This document shows, piece by piece, positions 8,471 to 16,270 of a stretch of DNA of 64,000 bases (position 1 is the first letter of the stretch; each line of letters opens with the position of its first letter). Both the position numbers and the translations under genes were made by a program. The stretch covers positions 8,664,501 through 8,728,500 of the forward strand of contig NZ_CP166850.1 of assembly GCF_041346945.1 (NCBI RefSeq). The letters are read 5' to 3'. Below the pieces are notes generated by a model. That model searched no databases, was not told the DNA's origin, and worked only from the letters and a program-made list of their open reading frames with translations. This DNA is from Amycolatopsis sp. cg9 (GTDB lineage Bacteria; Actinomycetota; Actinomycetes; Mycobacteriales; Pseudonocardiaceae).

Positions 8471-8485
8471 CGGTACTGAGTACCG
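8471..8485. promoter_or_regulatory. 15-bp palindromic TetR operator
   Basis: CGGTACT-G-AGTACCG is a perfect palindrome about 36 bp before the fadB2 start. It is the best candidate site for the divergent TetR protein. Confidence 0.65.
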
Positions 8486-8520
8486 TCGAAAGGGTATCGA
8501 GTCCCAGAGAGGTGGCGGCG

Positions 8521-9372
8521 ATGGAACGCGTGGGCGTGGTCGGGTGCGGGCAGATGGGGGCCGGGATCGCCGAGGTGTGCGCCCGGGCGGGCCTCGACGT
8601 CGTGGTCGTCGAATCGAGCCCGGAAGCCGTGGCGGCCGGCCGGCGCCGGCTCGAAGCTTCGCTGGCCCGCGCGGAGAAGAAGGGCAAGGTGGCCGATGCC
8701 GCCGCGGTCCTGGACCGAATCCGGGTCACCGAATCCCTCGACGACCTCGCCGACCGCACCTTCGTCGTGGAAGCGATCGTCGAAGACGAAGCCGTCAAGA
8801 CGGAGCTGTTCGGCCGGCTGGACAAGATCGTGACCGCACCGGACGCGGTCCTCGCGTCCAACACCTCGTCCATCCCCATCATGAAGTTGGGCACCGCCAC
8901 CGAACGGCCCGCGCAGGTCGTCGGCGTGCACTTCTTCAACCCCGTACCGGTGCTCCCGCTGGTCGAGCTGGTGCCCAGCCTGCTGACCACCGAAGCCACC
9001 GTCGACCGCGCCCGGGCGTTCGCCCGGGACGTCCTCGGCAAGCAGGCGATCCTCTGCCAGGACCGGGCCGGGTTCGTGGTCAACGCGCTGCTGATCCCGT
9101 TCATCCTCGCCGCGATCCGCATGTTCGAGTCCGGCTTCGCCACTCGCGAAGCCATCGACGAAGGCCTGGTGCGCGGCGCCGCCCACCCGCAGGGACCGCT
9201 CGCCCTCGCCGACCTGATCGGCCTCGACACCACCAAGGCCGTCGCCGAATCGCTCTACGAAGAGTTCAAGGAACCGCTCTACGCACCCCCGCCCCTGCTC
9301 GCCCGCATGGTCGACGCCGGGCTGCTCGGCCGCAAGACCGGCCGCGGCTTCTACACCTACGAGCGGCCGTGA
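8521..9372 (+). CDS. fadB2: 3-hydroxybutyryl-CoA dehydrogenase FadB2
   Basis: A 283-residue NAD(P)-dependent dehydrogenase oxidising 3-hydroxyacyl-CoA to 3-oxoacyl-CoA. The N-terminal Rossmann motif is VGCGQMGAGIAEV; the catalytic region includes SNTSSIPI and HFFNPVPVLPLVEL (with the active-site His), and the C-terminal dimer domain ends GRKTGRGFYTYE. The sequence closely follows mycobacterial FadB2 throughout. The ATG has GAGG nine bases upstream; the frame extends earlier into the TetR intergenic region without a ribosome site. Role: beta-oxidation or the acetoacetyl/butyryl-CoA branch. The stop overlaps the start of the next small gene. Confidence 0.92.
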   Translation: MERVGVVGCGQMGAGIAEVCARAGLDVVVVESSPEAVAAGRRRLEASLARAEKKGKVADAAAVLDRIRVTESLDDLADRTFVVEAIVEDEAVKTELFGRLDKIVTAPDAVLASNTSSIPIMKLGTATERPAQVVGVHFFNPVPVLPLVELVPSLLTTEATVDRARAFARDVLGKQAILCQDRAGFVVNALLIPFILAAIRMFESGFATREAIDEGLVRGAAHPQGPLALADLIGLDTTKAVAESLYEEFKEPLYAPPPLLARMVDAGLLGRKTGRGFYTYERP

Positions 9373-9653
9373 CGGAATGCCGGTGCTTGTGCGCCCCGGC
9401 CGGCCACGAGCACCACATCTGCACCGGCACCGCGGAGCACGGGAACTCGGTTCCGCTCCCGGGCAGCCCGACGGGCGCGTTCGTCCCGGCCTGCCCGCCG
9501 TGCCACCGCGCCACGCTCCCCCACCGGGGCCACCCGGGCCGTCGGGCGGCCGAGCCGCCGCGGCGCCTCGACGCCCGCGACTGGGACGCCGCCGTGCTCG
9601 CCCGCCCGGGCCGGCGCTCCGCCCGATGGCCGAAGGCGGCTGCGGCGAGCTGA
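9369..9653 (+). CDS. Small Cys/His-rich protein, possible zinc binder
   Basis: A 94-residue protein that starts with GTG overlapping the fadB2 stop (GTGA), so it is probably translated by coupling. The first half is rich in metal-type ligands: CRCLC, then GHEHHIC, then PACPPCHRATL. This looks like a small zinc-ribbon-like protein of the kind common and uncharacterised in actinomycetes. The second half is Arg/Ala/Pro-rich and less convincing. No membrane span or signal is seen. It could also be a spurious extension of low-complexity GC-rich DNA, but the Cys/His pattern argues for a real gene. Confidence 0.55.
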   Translation: MTECRCLCAPAGHEHHICTGTAEHGNSVPLPGSPTGAFVPACPPCHRATLPHRGHPGRRAAEPPRRLDARDWDAAVLARPGRRSARWPKAAAAS

Positions 9654-9750
9654 CGCCGGACGGCCTGCAAGAGCCGACGGGTGCGCCGTCCGGCCGTGCC
9701 GATGCACGGCCATTCGCACACCGAAACCGTTGAGGGACAGGAAAACTCGT

Positions 9751-9772
9751 ACATCCGTCAGGTGACGGATGT
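9751..9772. promoter_or_regulatory. 22-bp perfect palindrome upstream of MFS gene
   Basis: ACATCCGTCA-GG-TGACGGATGT (10-bp arms, 2-bp centre) lies 73 bp before the MFS start, with no T-tract, so it is an operator rather than a terminator. The cognate regulator is not obvious locally. Confidence 0.6.
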
Positions 9773-9845
9773 CTGATCCTTGCCCGCCGCGAAGCATTGC
9801 TCTACGGGGCCCCGACGCTCCGACCTCGAGACCCGAGGAGGAGCG

Positions 9846-11018
9846 ATGTCGCGTGCTACCACCACCGTCTCCACGTTCGTGATCTTCCTGTTGGCCATCA
9901 ACCTGCGCCCGGCCGTGACGAGCCTGGGCGCGGCCCTCCCGGACATCTCGGTCGCCGGCAACCTCGTCGCCGCGGTGCTCGTGGCGCTGCCCCTGTGGGC
10001 GATCGGTCTCGGCGGGTGGGCGACGCCGTGGCTGGCCAACCGGGTCGGGACGTACCGGACCGTCGCCGCGGCGCTCGGCGCGCTCGTGCTTTCACTGGGT
10101 GGGCGGGTCCTCGGCGGCTCGGCGCAGCTCCTGATCGGGACGGCGCTGACGTGCCTGTCGATCGCCGTCCTCGGCACCATCCTGCCCCTGCTGGCCCGGG
10201 GTTCCGCCGCCTTCACGTTCGGGCTCGGGCTCGGCAGCACGGTCGGCGCGCTGGTGACACCCGCGGTGGTCCTCTCGTCGTCGTGGCAGGTCGCGCTCGG
10301 CCTGTGGGCGGCCGTGGCCCTGCTGGCCCTCTACGCGTGGCAGCTCATCCCCGGCGAGTTCGCGGCGCCGCAACCGGCGTCCGGGGCGACCCCCGCGTTC
10401 GCCCTCACCATCCACTTCGGACTCATCTCGACGGTGACGTTCCTGGTCATGGGCTGGCTCCCCGGCATCCTGCGCGACGCGGGGGTCCCGGCGACGACCG
10501 CGGGCGGCTGCCTCGCGCTGTCGATGGCCATGGGGTTGCCCATGATGCTGCTGGTCCCGGGCTGGACGCGCCGGTGGCGCAACCAGACCCTGCTCGTCAT
10601 CGCGCTGGCCGCGCCCAACGCCATCGGCGTGACCGGGCTGCTCCTCGCCCCCGCGGCCGCCCCCTGGGTGTGGGCCGCGGCCACCGGCACGGGCATGGGG
10701 TCCCTCGCGTTCGCGCTGACGACGATCTCGTTGCGCAGCAAGGACAGCTCGCTCTCGCTGTCCGCGGTGGTCCAGGGCGTGGGGTACGTCATCGCCGGCT
10801 TCGGCGTACTGGCCTGCGGCTGGCTGCACACCTACACCGGCGCCTGGCGGACCCCGCTCCTGCTGGTGCTGGCCGTCCTGGTCGGCCAGGTCGCCAGCGG
10901 GCACGCCGCCGTCACGCGCCGGACCCTGGCGTCGCTGGTCCCGCGTCCCCTCTTCGTGCGCCGCCCGCGGCCGCTCTTCGTGCGCCGCCCGGACGACGCG
11001 CCGGAGGTCGGGGTCTGA
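9846..11018 (+). CDS. MFS transporter, CynX/cyanate-permease-like
   Basis: A 390-residue major-facilitator protein with about twelve hydrophobic helices. The opening INLRPAVTSLGAALPDI is typical of the CynX/NimT branch, which includes cyanate and 2-nitroimidazole transporters. The ATG follows GAGGAGGAGC. The C-terminal tail carries a tandem repeat of eight residues (RPLFVRRP twice), an oddity that lies outside the membrane core. A 22-bp palindrome upstream suggests regulation. Substrate unknown. Confidence 0.85.
   Translation: MSRATTTVSTFVIFLLAINLRPAVTSLGAALPDISVAGNLVAAVLVALPLWAIGLGGWATPWLANRVGTYRTVAAALGALVLSLGGRVLGGSAQLLIGTALTCLSIAVLGTILPLLARGSAAFTFGLGLGSTVGALVTPAVVLSSSWQVALGLWAAVALLALYAWQLIPGEFAAPQPASGATPAFALTIHFGLISTVTFLVMGWLPGILRDAGVPATTAGGCLALSMAMGLPMMLLVPGWTRRWRNQTLLVIALAAPNAIGVTGLLLAPAAAPWVWAAATGTGMGSLAFALTTISLRSKDSSLSLSAVVQGVGYVIAGFGVLACGWLHTYTGAWRTPLLLVLAVLVGQVASGHAAVTRRTLASLVPRPLFVRRPRPLFVRRPDDAPEVGV
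10950..10991 (+). repeat. 24-bp-period tandem duplication in MFS tail
   Basis: CTCTTCGTGCGCCGCCCG occurs at 10950-10967 and again at 10974-10991. In frame it duplicates the octapeptide RPLFVRRP at the cytosolic C-terminus of the transporter. It looks like replication slippage. Confidence 0.8.
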
Positions 11019-11027
11019 TGGCCCCGC

Positions 11028-13859
11028 TCAGCCCGAGGCGGATTGGTGGCGGGCGGCTTCCCGGGCGATGTCGATGCGGGAGTGCACGCCGAGCTTGTTC
11101 AGGATGTGCGAGACGTGCGTGCCGACGGTGCGCGGGGACAGGTAGAGGCGGGCCGCGATCTGCGGGTTCGACAGGCCTTCGACCACGAGGGCGGCGATCC
11201 GGCCTTCAGTCGGGGTGAGGCTTTCCCAGCCGTGCGTGGTCTGGCGGTGCTTCACCGTCGGGCCGCGCCGGATGCCGAACGCCCGGAAGAGTGCGCGCAA
11301 CCGGGCCACGTCCCACTGCGCGTCCAGCTCCGCGTAGAGGTCGACGGCGTGGGTGAACGCGGCCCGCGCCGAAGCGCGGTCTTCCTCCTTGGCCTCGGCG
11401 AAGGCGATCGCGGCCGCTTCGAGCGCCTTGGCGCGGGACAGCGGCCGGCTCGCGTCGCGGTAGCCGTCGGCGGCCCGCAGCAACGTCGTCCCGTCCCGGT
11501 CGAGCAAGCCGCGGCAGTACAGGGCGAGCGCGCCGAGGTGCGGCACGGCGGAATCGGCGGCGAGCGCGCGCACCCGGGCTTCGACCTCCGTCGCGGTCCG
11601 CACGTCGCCGATCGTCGTGGCCAGCCGGACGGCGTCCCCCAGCAGGTCCTCCCCCGCGTCCACGCCGGTCAGCACCGCGGTCAGCACGGCGAGCGCCCGC
11701 TCCGGCGCCCCGGCGTGCTCGAAGGCGAGACTGCGGGCCCGCACCAGGGATTCCACGACCCGGTCGCCGATGCGCTCCCAGTACTTCGCCGCGACGTCGA
11801 GGTGCTGCCGGGCCGCGGCTGTCTCGCCGCGGTGGAAGTGGATGATCGCCGCGACGCCGTGGTCGCAGCACACCACGCTCGGGTCCTTGCGGTCGTCGGG
11901 GACGACGTCCACCTCGGCCAGCGCGTCGTCCCACCGGCCGGCGCCCAGCAGCAACTGCCCGAGCGCGCTCTGGGCCTCGCTCAGCCGGACGACGCTTCCG
12001 GTGCGGTCGGCCAGTTCCCGGGCCTGCGCGGCGGCTGCGTGCGCCTCGGGGTAGCGGTCGAGCGCGCCGAAGGTGACCGACTGGTTGATGCGCAGCTGCA
12101 GGGTGAGGTCGATCAGCGCGGGATCGCCTCGCACGACGGCCATCGCGCGCTCGAACAGCGGCAGCGCGCCGGCCCAGTCGCCCCGCACCATCGCGACCAG
12201 GCTCAGCACGTGCAGCGCCCACCCGGTCGCCCAGCGGTCTTCGACCGGGCCCAGCTCCTCCAGCGCCTCGGTGGCGACCCGGCCCGCGGTGTCGACCTCG
12301 CCGATGTAGCGGTGCGTGCGTGCGATGAGCACCAGCAACCGGGCCCGGTGCCGCGGCTGCAGACCCGGCTGGCCCAAGGCGGAGTTCAGCTCGTTGAGGA
12401 ACTCGGCGGACCGGCCGGTCATCGCGCGGCACTGGACGACCGTCGTGTACAGGTCGACGCGCACGTCGGGGTCGCGCACGCGGTCGAGCGCGCGGTCGGC
12501 GATCCGCTCGGCTTGGGCGACGTTGCCCACGCCGTAGTAGGCGTCGGCCAGCCGGCAGGCCAGCGCGCCGGTCACCGCGTCGTCTAGCGGCGCGTCCCGC
12601 ACCGCCCGCCGCAGGAGGGCGACGGCGACCACCGGAGCCTGGCCGATCAGCGGCGTGGCCACGTCGAGCAGCCACCGCACGGCCCAGGCGGGCACCGGTA
12701 CCCGGCTGTCCGTTGTGGACACCATGGGCAGCAACTGCCGCGCGACCCGCTCGACCGGGGCGTTCGCCTCGGCCAGCGCCCACGCGGCGCCCTGGTGCCA
12801 GGCGATCCGCACCGCCGTCGGCATGTCGTCGTACAACGCCGTGCGGATCAACGGGTGCCGGAACTCCAGGTCGTCGCCGGCGGCCACGAGCACCCCGGCC
12901 GCGCGGGCCTCGTCGAGGGCGGGCAGGAGGTCGGCGAGCGGGGTGTTGGTGACGGTCACGAGGTCCGCGACCGAGAAGCCGACTCCCAGCAGCGCCGCCG
13001 CGCGCAGCACGCCCCGCGCGGGTTCCGGGAGGAAGCCCAGCCGGTCCGCGATCGCCTCCGGCAGCGAGTCCGGCGTGGCCGCGCCGGTCAGCTCCGCGAT
13101 GCCCGCGGTGTCGACCTCCAGGCACGAGCTCCTGGTCAGCGCGTCGAGGAGTTCGGTGAGGTACAAGGGGTTCCCGGCGGCGTCGGCGGCCAGCCGCGCC
13201 AGCTCGGCGCCCGGCTTGCCACCGGCCAGCTCCGACACCAGTTCCAGCACCGCCGGTTCCGGCAGCCGGCCCACCCGCAACCGCTCGCCCGGCCCGACGA
13301 TCCGGAAGAGCGACCGCAGGTCGTCGCGGCGCGGGATCGGCCGCAGCACACCGATCAGGAGCAGCGGGAGCTGCCGGACCGCCCGGGCCAGCCGGCTCCA
13401 CACCGCCACCGTCGTGCGGTCGGCCCACTGCATTTCGTCGACGACCAGCACGGCCGGGCCGTCCTGGCTCAGCTCGTCCACCAAGGCGATCAGCTGCTCG
13501 GCGGCCCGGGCGGCGAGGTCGGCACCCTTGCCCGCGACGGCGCCGCCCCGCAGCAGCTTGGAAATGGCCACCCGGCGGGGATCCCGCGCGGCCGGCGTGA
13601 TCCGCAACGCGTCCAGCAGCGGCAGCAGCGGCAGTGCCTGCCCGAGCTCGTCGCCGGCTCCCCAGTACACCTGGCAGCCCGCGTCGGTCGCGGCCGCGCA
13701 GGCCGTCCGCACGAGCGCGGACTTGCCGATCCCCGGCTCGCCGTCCACCAGAACGGCGACACCGCGACCGGCGCCCACACCACGGATCCAGGCGACCAGC
13801 CAGGACAGCTCACTGTCCCGACCGACCAGCAGCTCGGTACCGTCGGTGAGCGGTCGCAC
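11028..13859 (-). CDS. Large ATP-binding LuxR-family (LAL/MalT-type) regulator
   Basis: About 943 residues. The N-terminal AAA/NB-ARC-like module has a Walker A GEPGIGKSAL (about 40-49) and a Walker B AVLVVDEMQWAD. A long helical TPR-like middle follows. The C-terminal LuxR helix-turn-helix is LTPTEGRIAALVVEGLSNPQIAARLYLSPRTVGTHV (in part). LAL proteins are pathway-specific activators that sense a ligand through the central repeats. I chose the GTG that gives MRPLTDGTELLVGRD; the frame stays open 96 bases further, but that stretch is AT-rich and holds a palindrome. The divergent target is unclear because a long empty region follows. Confidence 0.88.
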   Translation of the reverse strand: MRPLTDGTELLVGRDSELSWLVAWIRGVGAGRGVAVLVDGEPGIGKSALVRTACAAATDAGCQVYWGAGDELGQALPLLPLLDALRITPAARDPRRVAISKLLRGGAVAGKGADLAARAAEQLIALVDELSQDGPAVLVVDEMQWADRTTVAVWSRLARAVRQLPLLLIGVLRPIPRRDDLRSLFRIVGPGERLRVGRLPEPAVLELVSELAGGKPGAELARLAADAAGNPLYLTELLDALTRSSCLEVDTAGIAELTGAATPDSLPEAIADRLGFLPEPARGVLRAAALLGVGFSVADLVTVTNTPLADLLPALDEARAAGVLVAAGDDLEFRHPLIRTALYDDMPTAVRIAWHQGAAWALAEANAPVERVARQLLPMVSTTDSRVPVPAWAVRWLLDVATPLIGQAPVVAVALLRRAVRDAPLDDAVTGALACRLADAYYGVGNVAQAERIADRALDRVRDPDVRVDLYTTVVQCRAMTGRSAEFLNELNSALGQPGLQPRHRARLLVLIARTHRYIGEVDTAGRVATEALEELGPVEDRWATGWALHVLSLVAMVRGDWAGALPLFERAMAVVRGDPALIDLTLQLRINQSVTFGALDRYPEAHAAAAQARELADRTGSVVRLSEAQSALGQLLLGAGRWDDALAEVDVVPDDRKDPSVVCCDHGVAAIIHFHRGETAAARQHLDVAAKYWERIGDRVVESLVRARSLAFEHAGAPERALAVLTAVLTGVDAGEDLLGDAVRLATTIGDVRTATEVEARVRALAADSAVPHLGALALYCRGLLDRDGTTLLRAADGYRDASRPLSRAKALEAAAIAFAEAKEEDRASARAAFTHAVDLYAELDAQWDVARLRALFRAFGIRRGPTVKHRQTTHGWESLTPTEGRIAALVVEGLSNPQIAARLYLSPRTVGTHVSHILNKLGVHSRIDIAREAARHQSASG

Positions 13860-13880
13860 ACGGAGATAATAAGAGGAAAA

Positions 13881-13896
13881 CTTGTTGCCCAACAAG
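13881..13896. promoter_or_regulatory. Palindrome upstream of the LAL regulator
   Basis: CTTGTTG-CC-CAACAAG has perfect 7-bp arms and lies 21 bp upstream of the chosen LAL start, within an unusually AT-rich stretch. It is probably an autoregulatory or promoter-proximal operator. Confidence 0.5.
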
Positions 13897-14636
13897 AGGT
13901 ATCGTGGGGCAAACCCGGATCGCCGGCCGTTAACCAAGGCTTCCCTTCCGGGCAAACATCCATTTCGATAATAATCCCGTTTCGTGATCCGAACGTGATT
14001 CCGCTGCGCGGAAGAATGTGGCTACTTGCCGCCACGCAACGCCGGAGAACGCCGCACGTACCGATCCGGACGAAATGCGGAGAAACGGTGTTACCGCCAT
14101 CGAAAGGGGCCGCGGCCGCGGAACACCCGCACCGGTTCCACGACTTTCCGGCCCTCGTTCCGCCCGCACCGGGCGTGGCGTTCGAGCATTTCGACGACCA
14201 CACCGCGTCCCCGAAGGCCCGGGCCGGCGACAGCGCCACGGCACCCCGCGGCGTTTGGTTTCAGCCGGGCGAACCGGCCGGATTCACCGGCGCGCCAGAT
14301 CGCCGATCCGTTGTTTTCCGCCTTGACCTGCACCCTCGGGCCACGTTTTCCGCACCCCGCCGGTGGCCGCCGCCCGGCCGGGCGGCCGCATACCCCTTCG
14401 GACGAGCGCCTGCCTCCTCATCACCCTCAGTGACCACTCCGGAGACCGCCGGCACGGGAACCGGAGCGGGCGAATCAGCGATCCCGGTGCCAGGCTCTCC
14501 GGAATCAGCGGGCCTGCCCCGTTTCCACCGGAGCTATTCGTAGCGCACGACGACGTCCGGCGAGCAAAAACAAGATCGTCGATCTAGTATTCGTGCGGCC
14601 ATTCTGGTGAAATCCCGTTTTCGATGTACGCACGCG
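13897..14636. other. Long intergenic region without a supported gene
   Basis: Some 740 bases between the LAL regulator and the lipoprotein promoter. Open frames exist on both strands, but none has a ribosome site, the strong G/C third-position bias of true genes here, or recognisable protein sequence. Composition is less GC-rich than the neighbours in places. I see no tRNA, riboswitch or terminator signature. It may hold regulatory DNA or a decayed gene. Confidence 0.5.
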
Positions 14637-14665
14637 TTGTCAAGCGCTTACCAGGTCCCTACAGT
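14637..14665 (+). promoter_or_regulatory. Sigma-70-type promoter for the lipoprotein gene
   Basis: TTGTCA, a 17-bp spacer and TACAGT give a near-ideal housekeeping promoter. Transcription would begin near 14672, leaving a leader of about 78 bases before the TTG start. Confidence 0.55.
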
Positions 14666-14749
14666 GGCCTGCCTGACTCCGGGGAATGATTCACACACAC
14701 CCCTTGGACTCGGTACAACAACCGTGATCTCCTGTCGAGGAGCAAGGCC

Positions 14750-15760
14750 TTGTTCGGAATAGCCAGGAGCAGTAACCGGGTTCGCACACGTCACGTCGCG
14801 CTCGCCGTCGCGGCCGTCCTGGCCGCCAGCGGCTGCGGGGCGCTCGGTGCCGAAGTCTCGAACTCCTCGTCCAGCGGCAGCGGCCTGGAAAAGCACACGA
14901 TCAAGGTTTCCATCTTGCCCACCACGGATCTCGGGCCGTTCTGGCTGGCCCAGGAGGGCGGTTACTTCCAGGCCGAAGGCCTCACCGTCGAGTCCGTGGT
15001 CGCCGCCAGCGGCCAGGCCTCGCTGACGAAAGCGATCTCCGGCGAGGCCGACATCGCGTTTTCCACCTACCCCCCGTTCTTCATCGCGCGCAGTTCCGGC
15101 TCCGCCGACATGCAGCTGGTCGCCGACGCGACGTCGGTCAACCCGAAGTCCAATGCGATCGTCACGGTTCCGAACTCCCCGGTGAAGACGATCTTCGACC
15201 TGGCGGGCAAGAAGATCGCCATCACGGCCAAGAACACCGCGTCCGATCTGCTCACCCGCTCGGTGATGCAGGACCACAACGTGGACGTCGGCAAGGTGAA
15301 GTGGGTGCTGGTCGCGCTACCGAACATCGCCGCCGCGCTGCAGCAGGGGCAGGCCGACGCCGCGTACCTGCCCGAGCCGTACATCACGCAGGCGGCCCAG
15401 ACGGTCGGCGCGATCCCCGTGATCGACATCAACAGCGGCGCGACCCAGGACTTCCCGCTGACCGGCTACGGCGCGACGAGGAAGTGGGTGCGGGAGAACC
15501 CGAAGACGCTGGCCGCGTTCCAGCGCGCGATGCAGAAGGCCACCCACGAGACCACGAACGACCGCGCCAAGGTCGAGCCGCTGCTGGTGCGGTTCGCCAA
15601 GATCGACGAGGACACCGCCAAGCTGCTCACGTTGCCGGGCTACGGCTCGATCCTGGACTCGCGGCGCCTGCAGCGGGTGCCGGACCTGCTGCTGCAGCTC
15701 GGCGCCATCCCGTCCCCGATCGACGTGAACTCGATGATCGGACCGCAGGCGGGCCGATGA
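14750..15760 (+). CDS. ABC-transporter substrate-binding lipoprotein (NMT1/SsuA type)
   Basis: A 336-residue exported lipoprotein. The signal peptide ends in a lipobox LAASGC (Cys29). The mature domain matches the NMT1/SsuA/TauA periplasmic-binding fold: ILPTTDLGPFWLAQEGGYFQAEGLTVE at the start, then GEADIAFSTYP, SDLLTRSVM, and an AAYLPEPYI segment near the hinge. Such proteins bind sulfonates, nitrate, thiamine precursors or small aromatic acids. The TTG start follows CGAGGAGC at good spacing. No permease or ATPase gene is adjacent, so it is an orphan here and the ligand cannot be assigned. Confidence 0.87.
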   Translation: MFGIARSSNRVRTRHVALAVAAVLAASGCGALGAEVSNSSSSGSGLEKHTIKVSILPTTDLGPFWLAQEGGYFQAEGLTVESVVAASGQASLTKAISGEADIAFSTYPPFFIARSSGSADMQLVADATSVNPKSNAIVTVPNSPVKTIFDLAGKKIAITAKNTASDLLTRSVMQDHNVDVGKVKWVLVALPNIAAALQQGQADAAYLPEPYITQAAQTVGAIPVIDINSGATQDFPLTGYGATRKWVRENPKTLAAFQRAMQKATHETTNDRAKVEPLLVRFAKIDEDTAKLLTLPGYGSILDSRRLQRVPDLLLQLGAIPSPIDVNSMIGPQAGR

Positions 15761-15820
15761 CCCCCGGTGTGCGATCCTCGGCCGGGCCGGTGCCGGGATA
15801 AAAAAGTTCTTCCGCAGTCG

Positions 15821-15847
15821 TGTTGATCCGCGCGCCGCCCGTTCGAC
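15821..15847 (+). promoter_or_regulatory. Candidate ECF42-type promoter
   Basis: TGTTGA, 17 bp, CGAC. As I recall it, the reported ECF42 promoter motif is TGTCGA at -35 and CGA(C/T) at -10; this site differs by one base. It sits about 49 bp before the DGPF gene and would make the DGPF/sigma pair self-regulated. Confidence 0.45.
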
Positions 15848-15895
15848 AAAGGGGGGCGAGGGCCGAGAGGCGGCCACGCGGACGAGGAGCGCACG

Positions 15896-16270
15896 ATGCC
15901 GAAGTACATGCTGATCATGCGGGGCACGGACGAATCGAACGCGGCCATGCTGGCCGACATCGACGCGATGATGGCCGCCAGCCGCGAGTTCATCGAGGAG
16001 ATGCTCAAGGCCGGCGTCCTCCTCGCCGCCGAAGGGCTCGACCTGCCGGGCCGCGGTGCGGTGGTCGACTTCGGCGGCGAAGCGCCAGTGGTCACCGACG
16101 GGCCGTACGGGGAGACGAAGGAGCTGTTCGGGGGCTACTTCCTGCTCGAAGTCGCCACGAAGCAGGAGGCGGTCGAGTGGGCCAAGCGGGTCCCGGCGGT
16201 CCGCGGGTCCAAGATCGAGGTCCGCCGGGTGGCCGGCAGCGACGAAACTCCCGAAGCGGCCGGGTCCTGA
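15896..16270 (+). CDS. YCII-related DGPF-domain protein
   Basis: A 124-residue protein of the YCII/DGPF family. The name-giving motif appears as TDGPYGETKELFGGYF (about 61-76). Proteins of this family are encoded next to ECF42 sigma factors across actinobacteria; their biochemical role is not established, although the fold resembles small dimeric ferredoxin-like enzymes. The ATG has GACGAGGAG upstream. The stop overlaps the start of the sigma-factor gene (ATGA), indicating coupled translation. Confidence 0.9.
   Translation: MPKYMLIMRGTDESNAAMLADIDAMMAASREFIEEMLKAGVLLAAEGLDLPGRGAVVDFGGEAPVVTDGPYGETKELFGGYFLLEVATKQEAVEWAKRVPAVRGSKIEVRRVAGSDETPEAAGS

Noticed and set aside
11043..12587. A long plus-strand ORF over the LAL regulator
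   Set aside because: Antisense shadow: no ribosome site, Arg/Gly/Val-rich with no domain, while the opposite strand has a complete Walker and LuxR architecture.
13930..14587. Several short ORFs in the gap before the lipoprotein
   Set aside because: None has a ribosome site, coding-type third-position bias or recognisable sequence.
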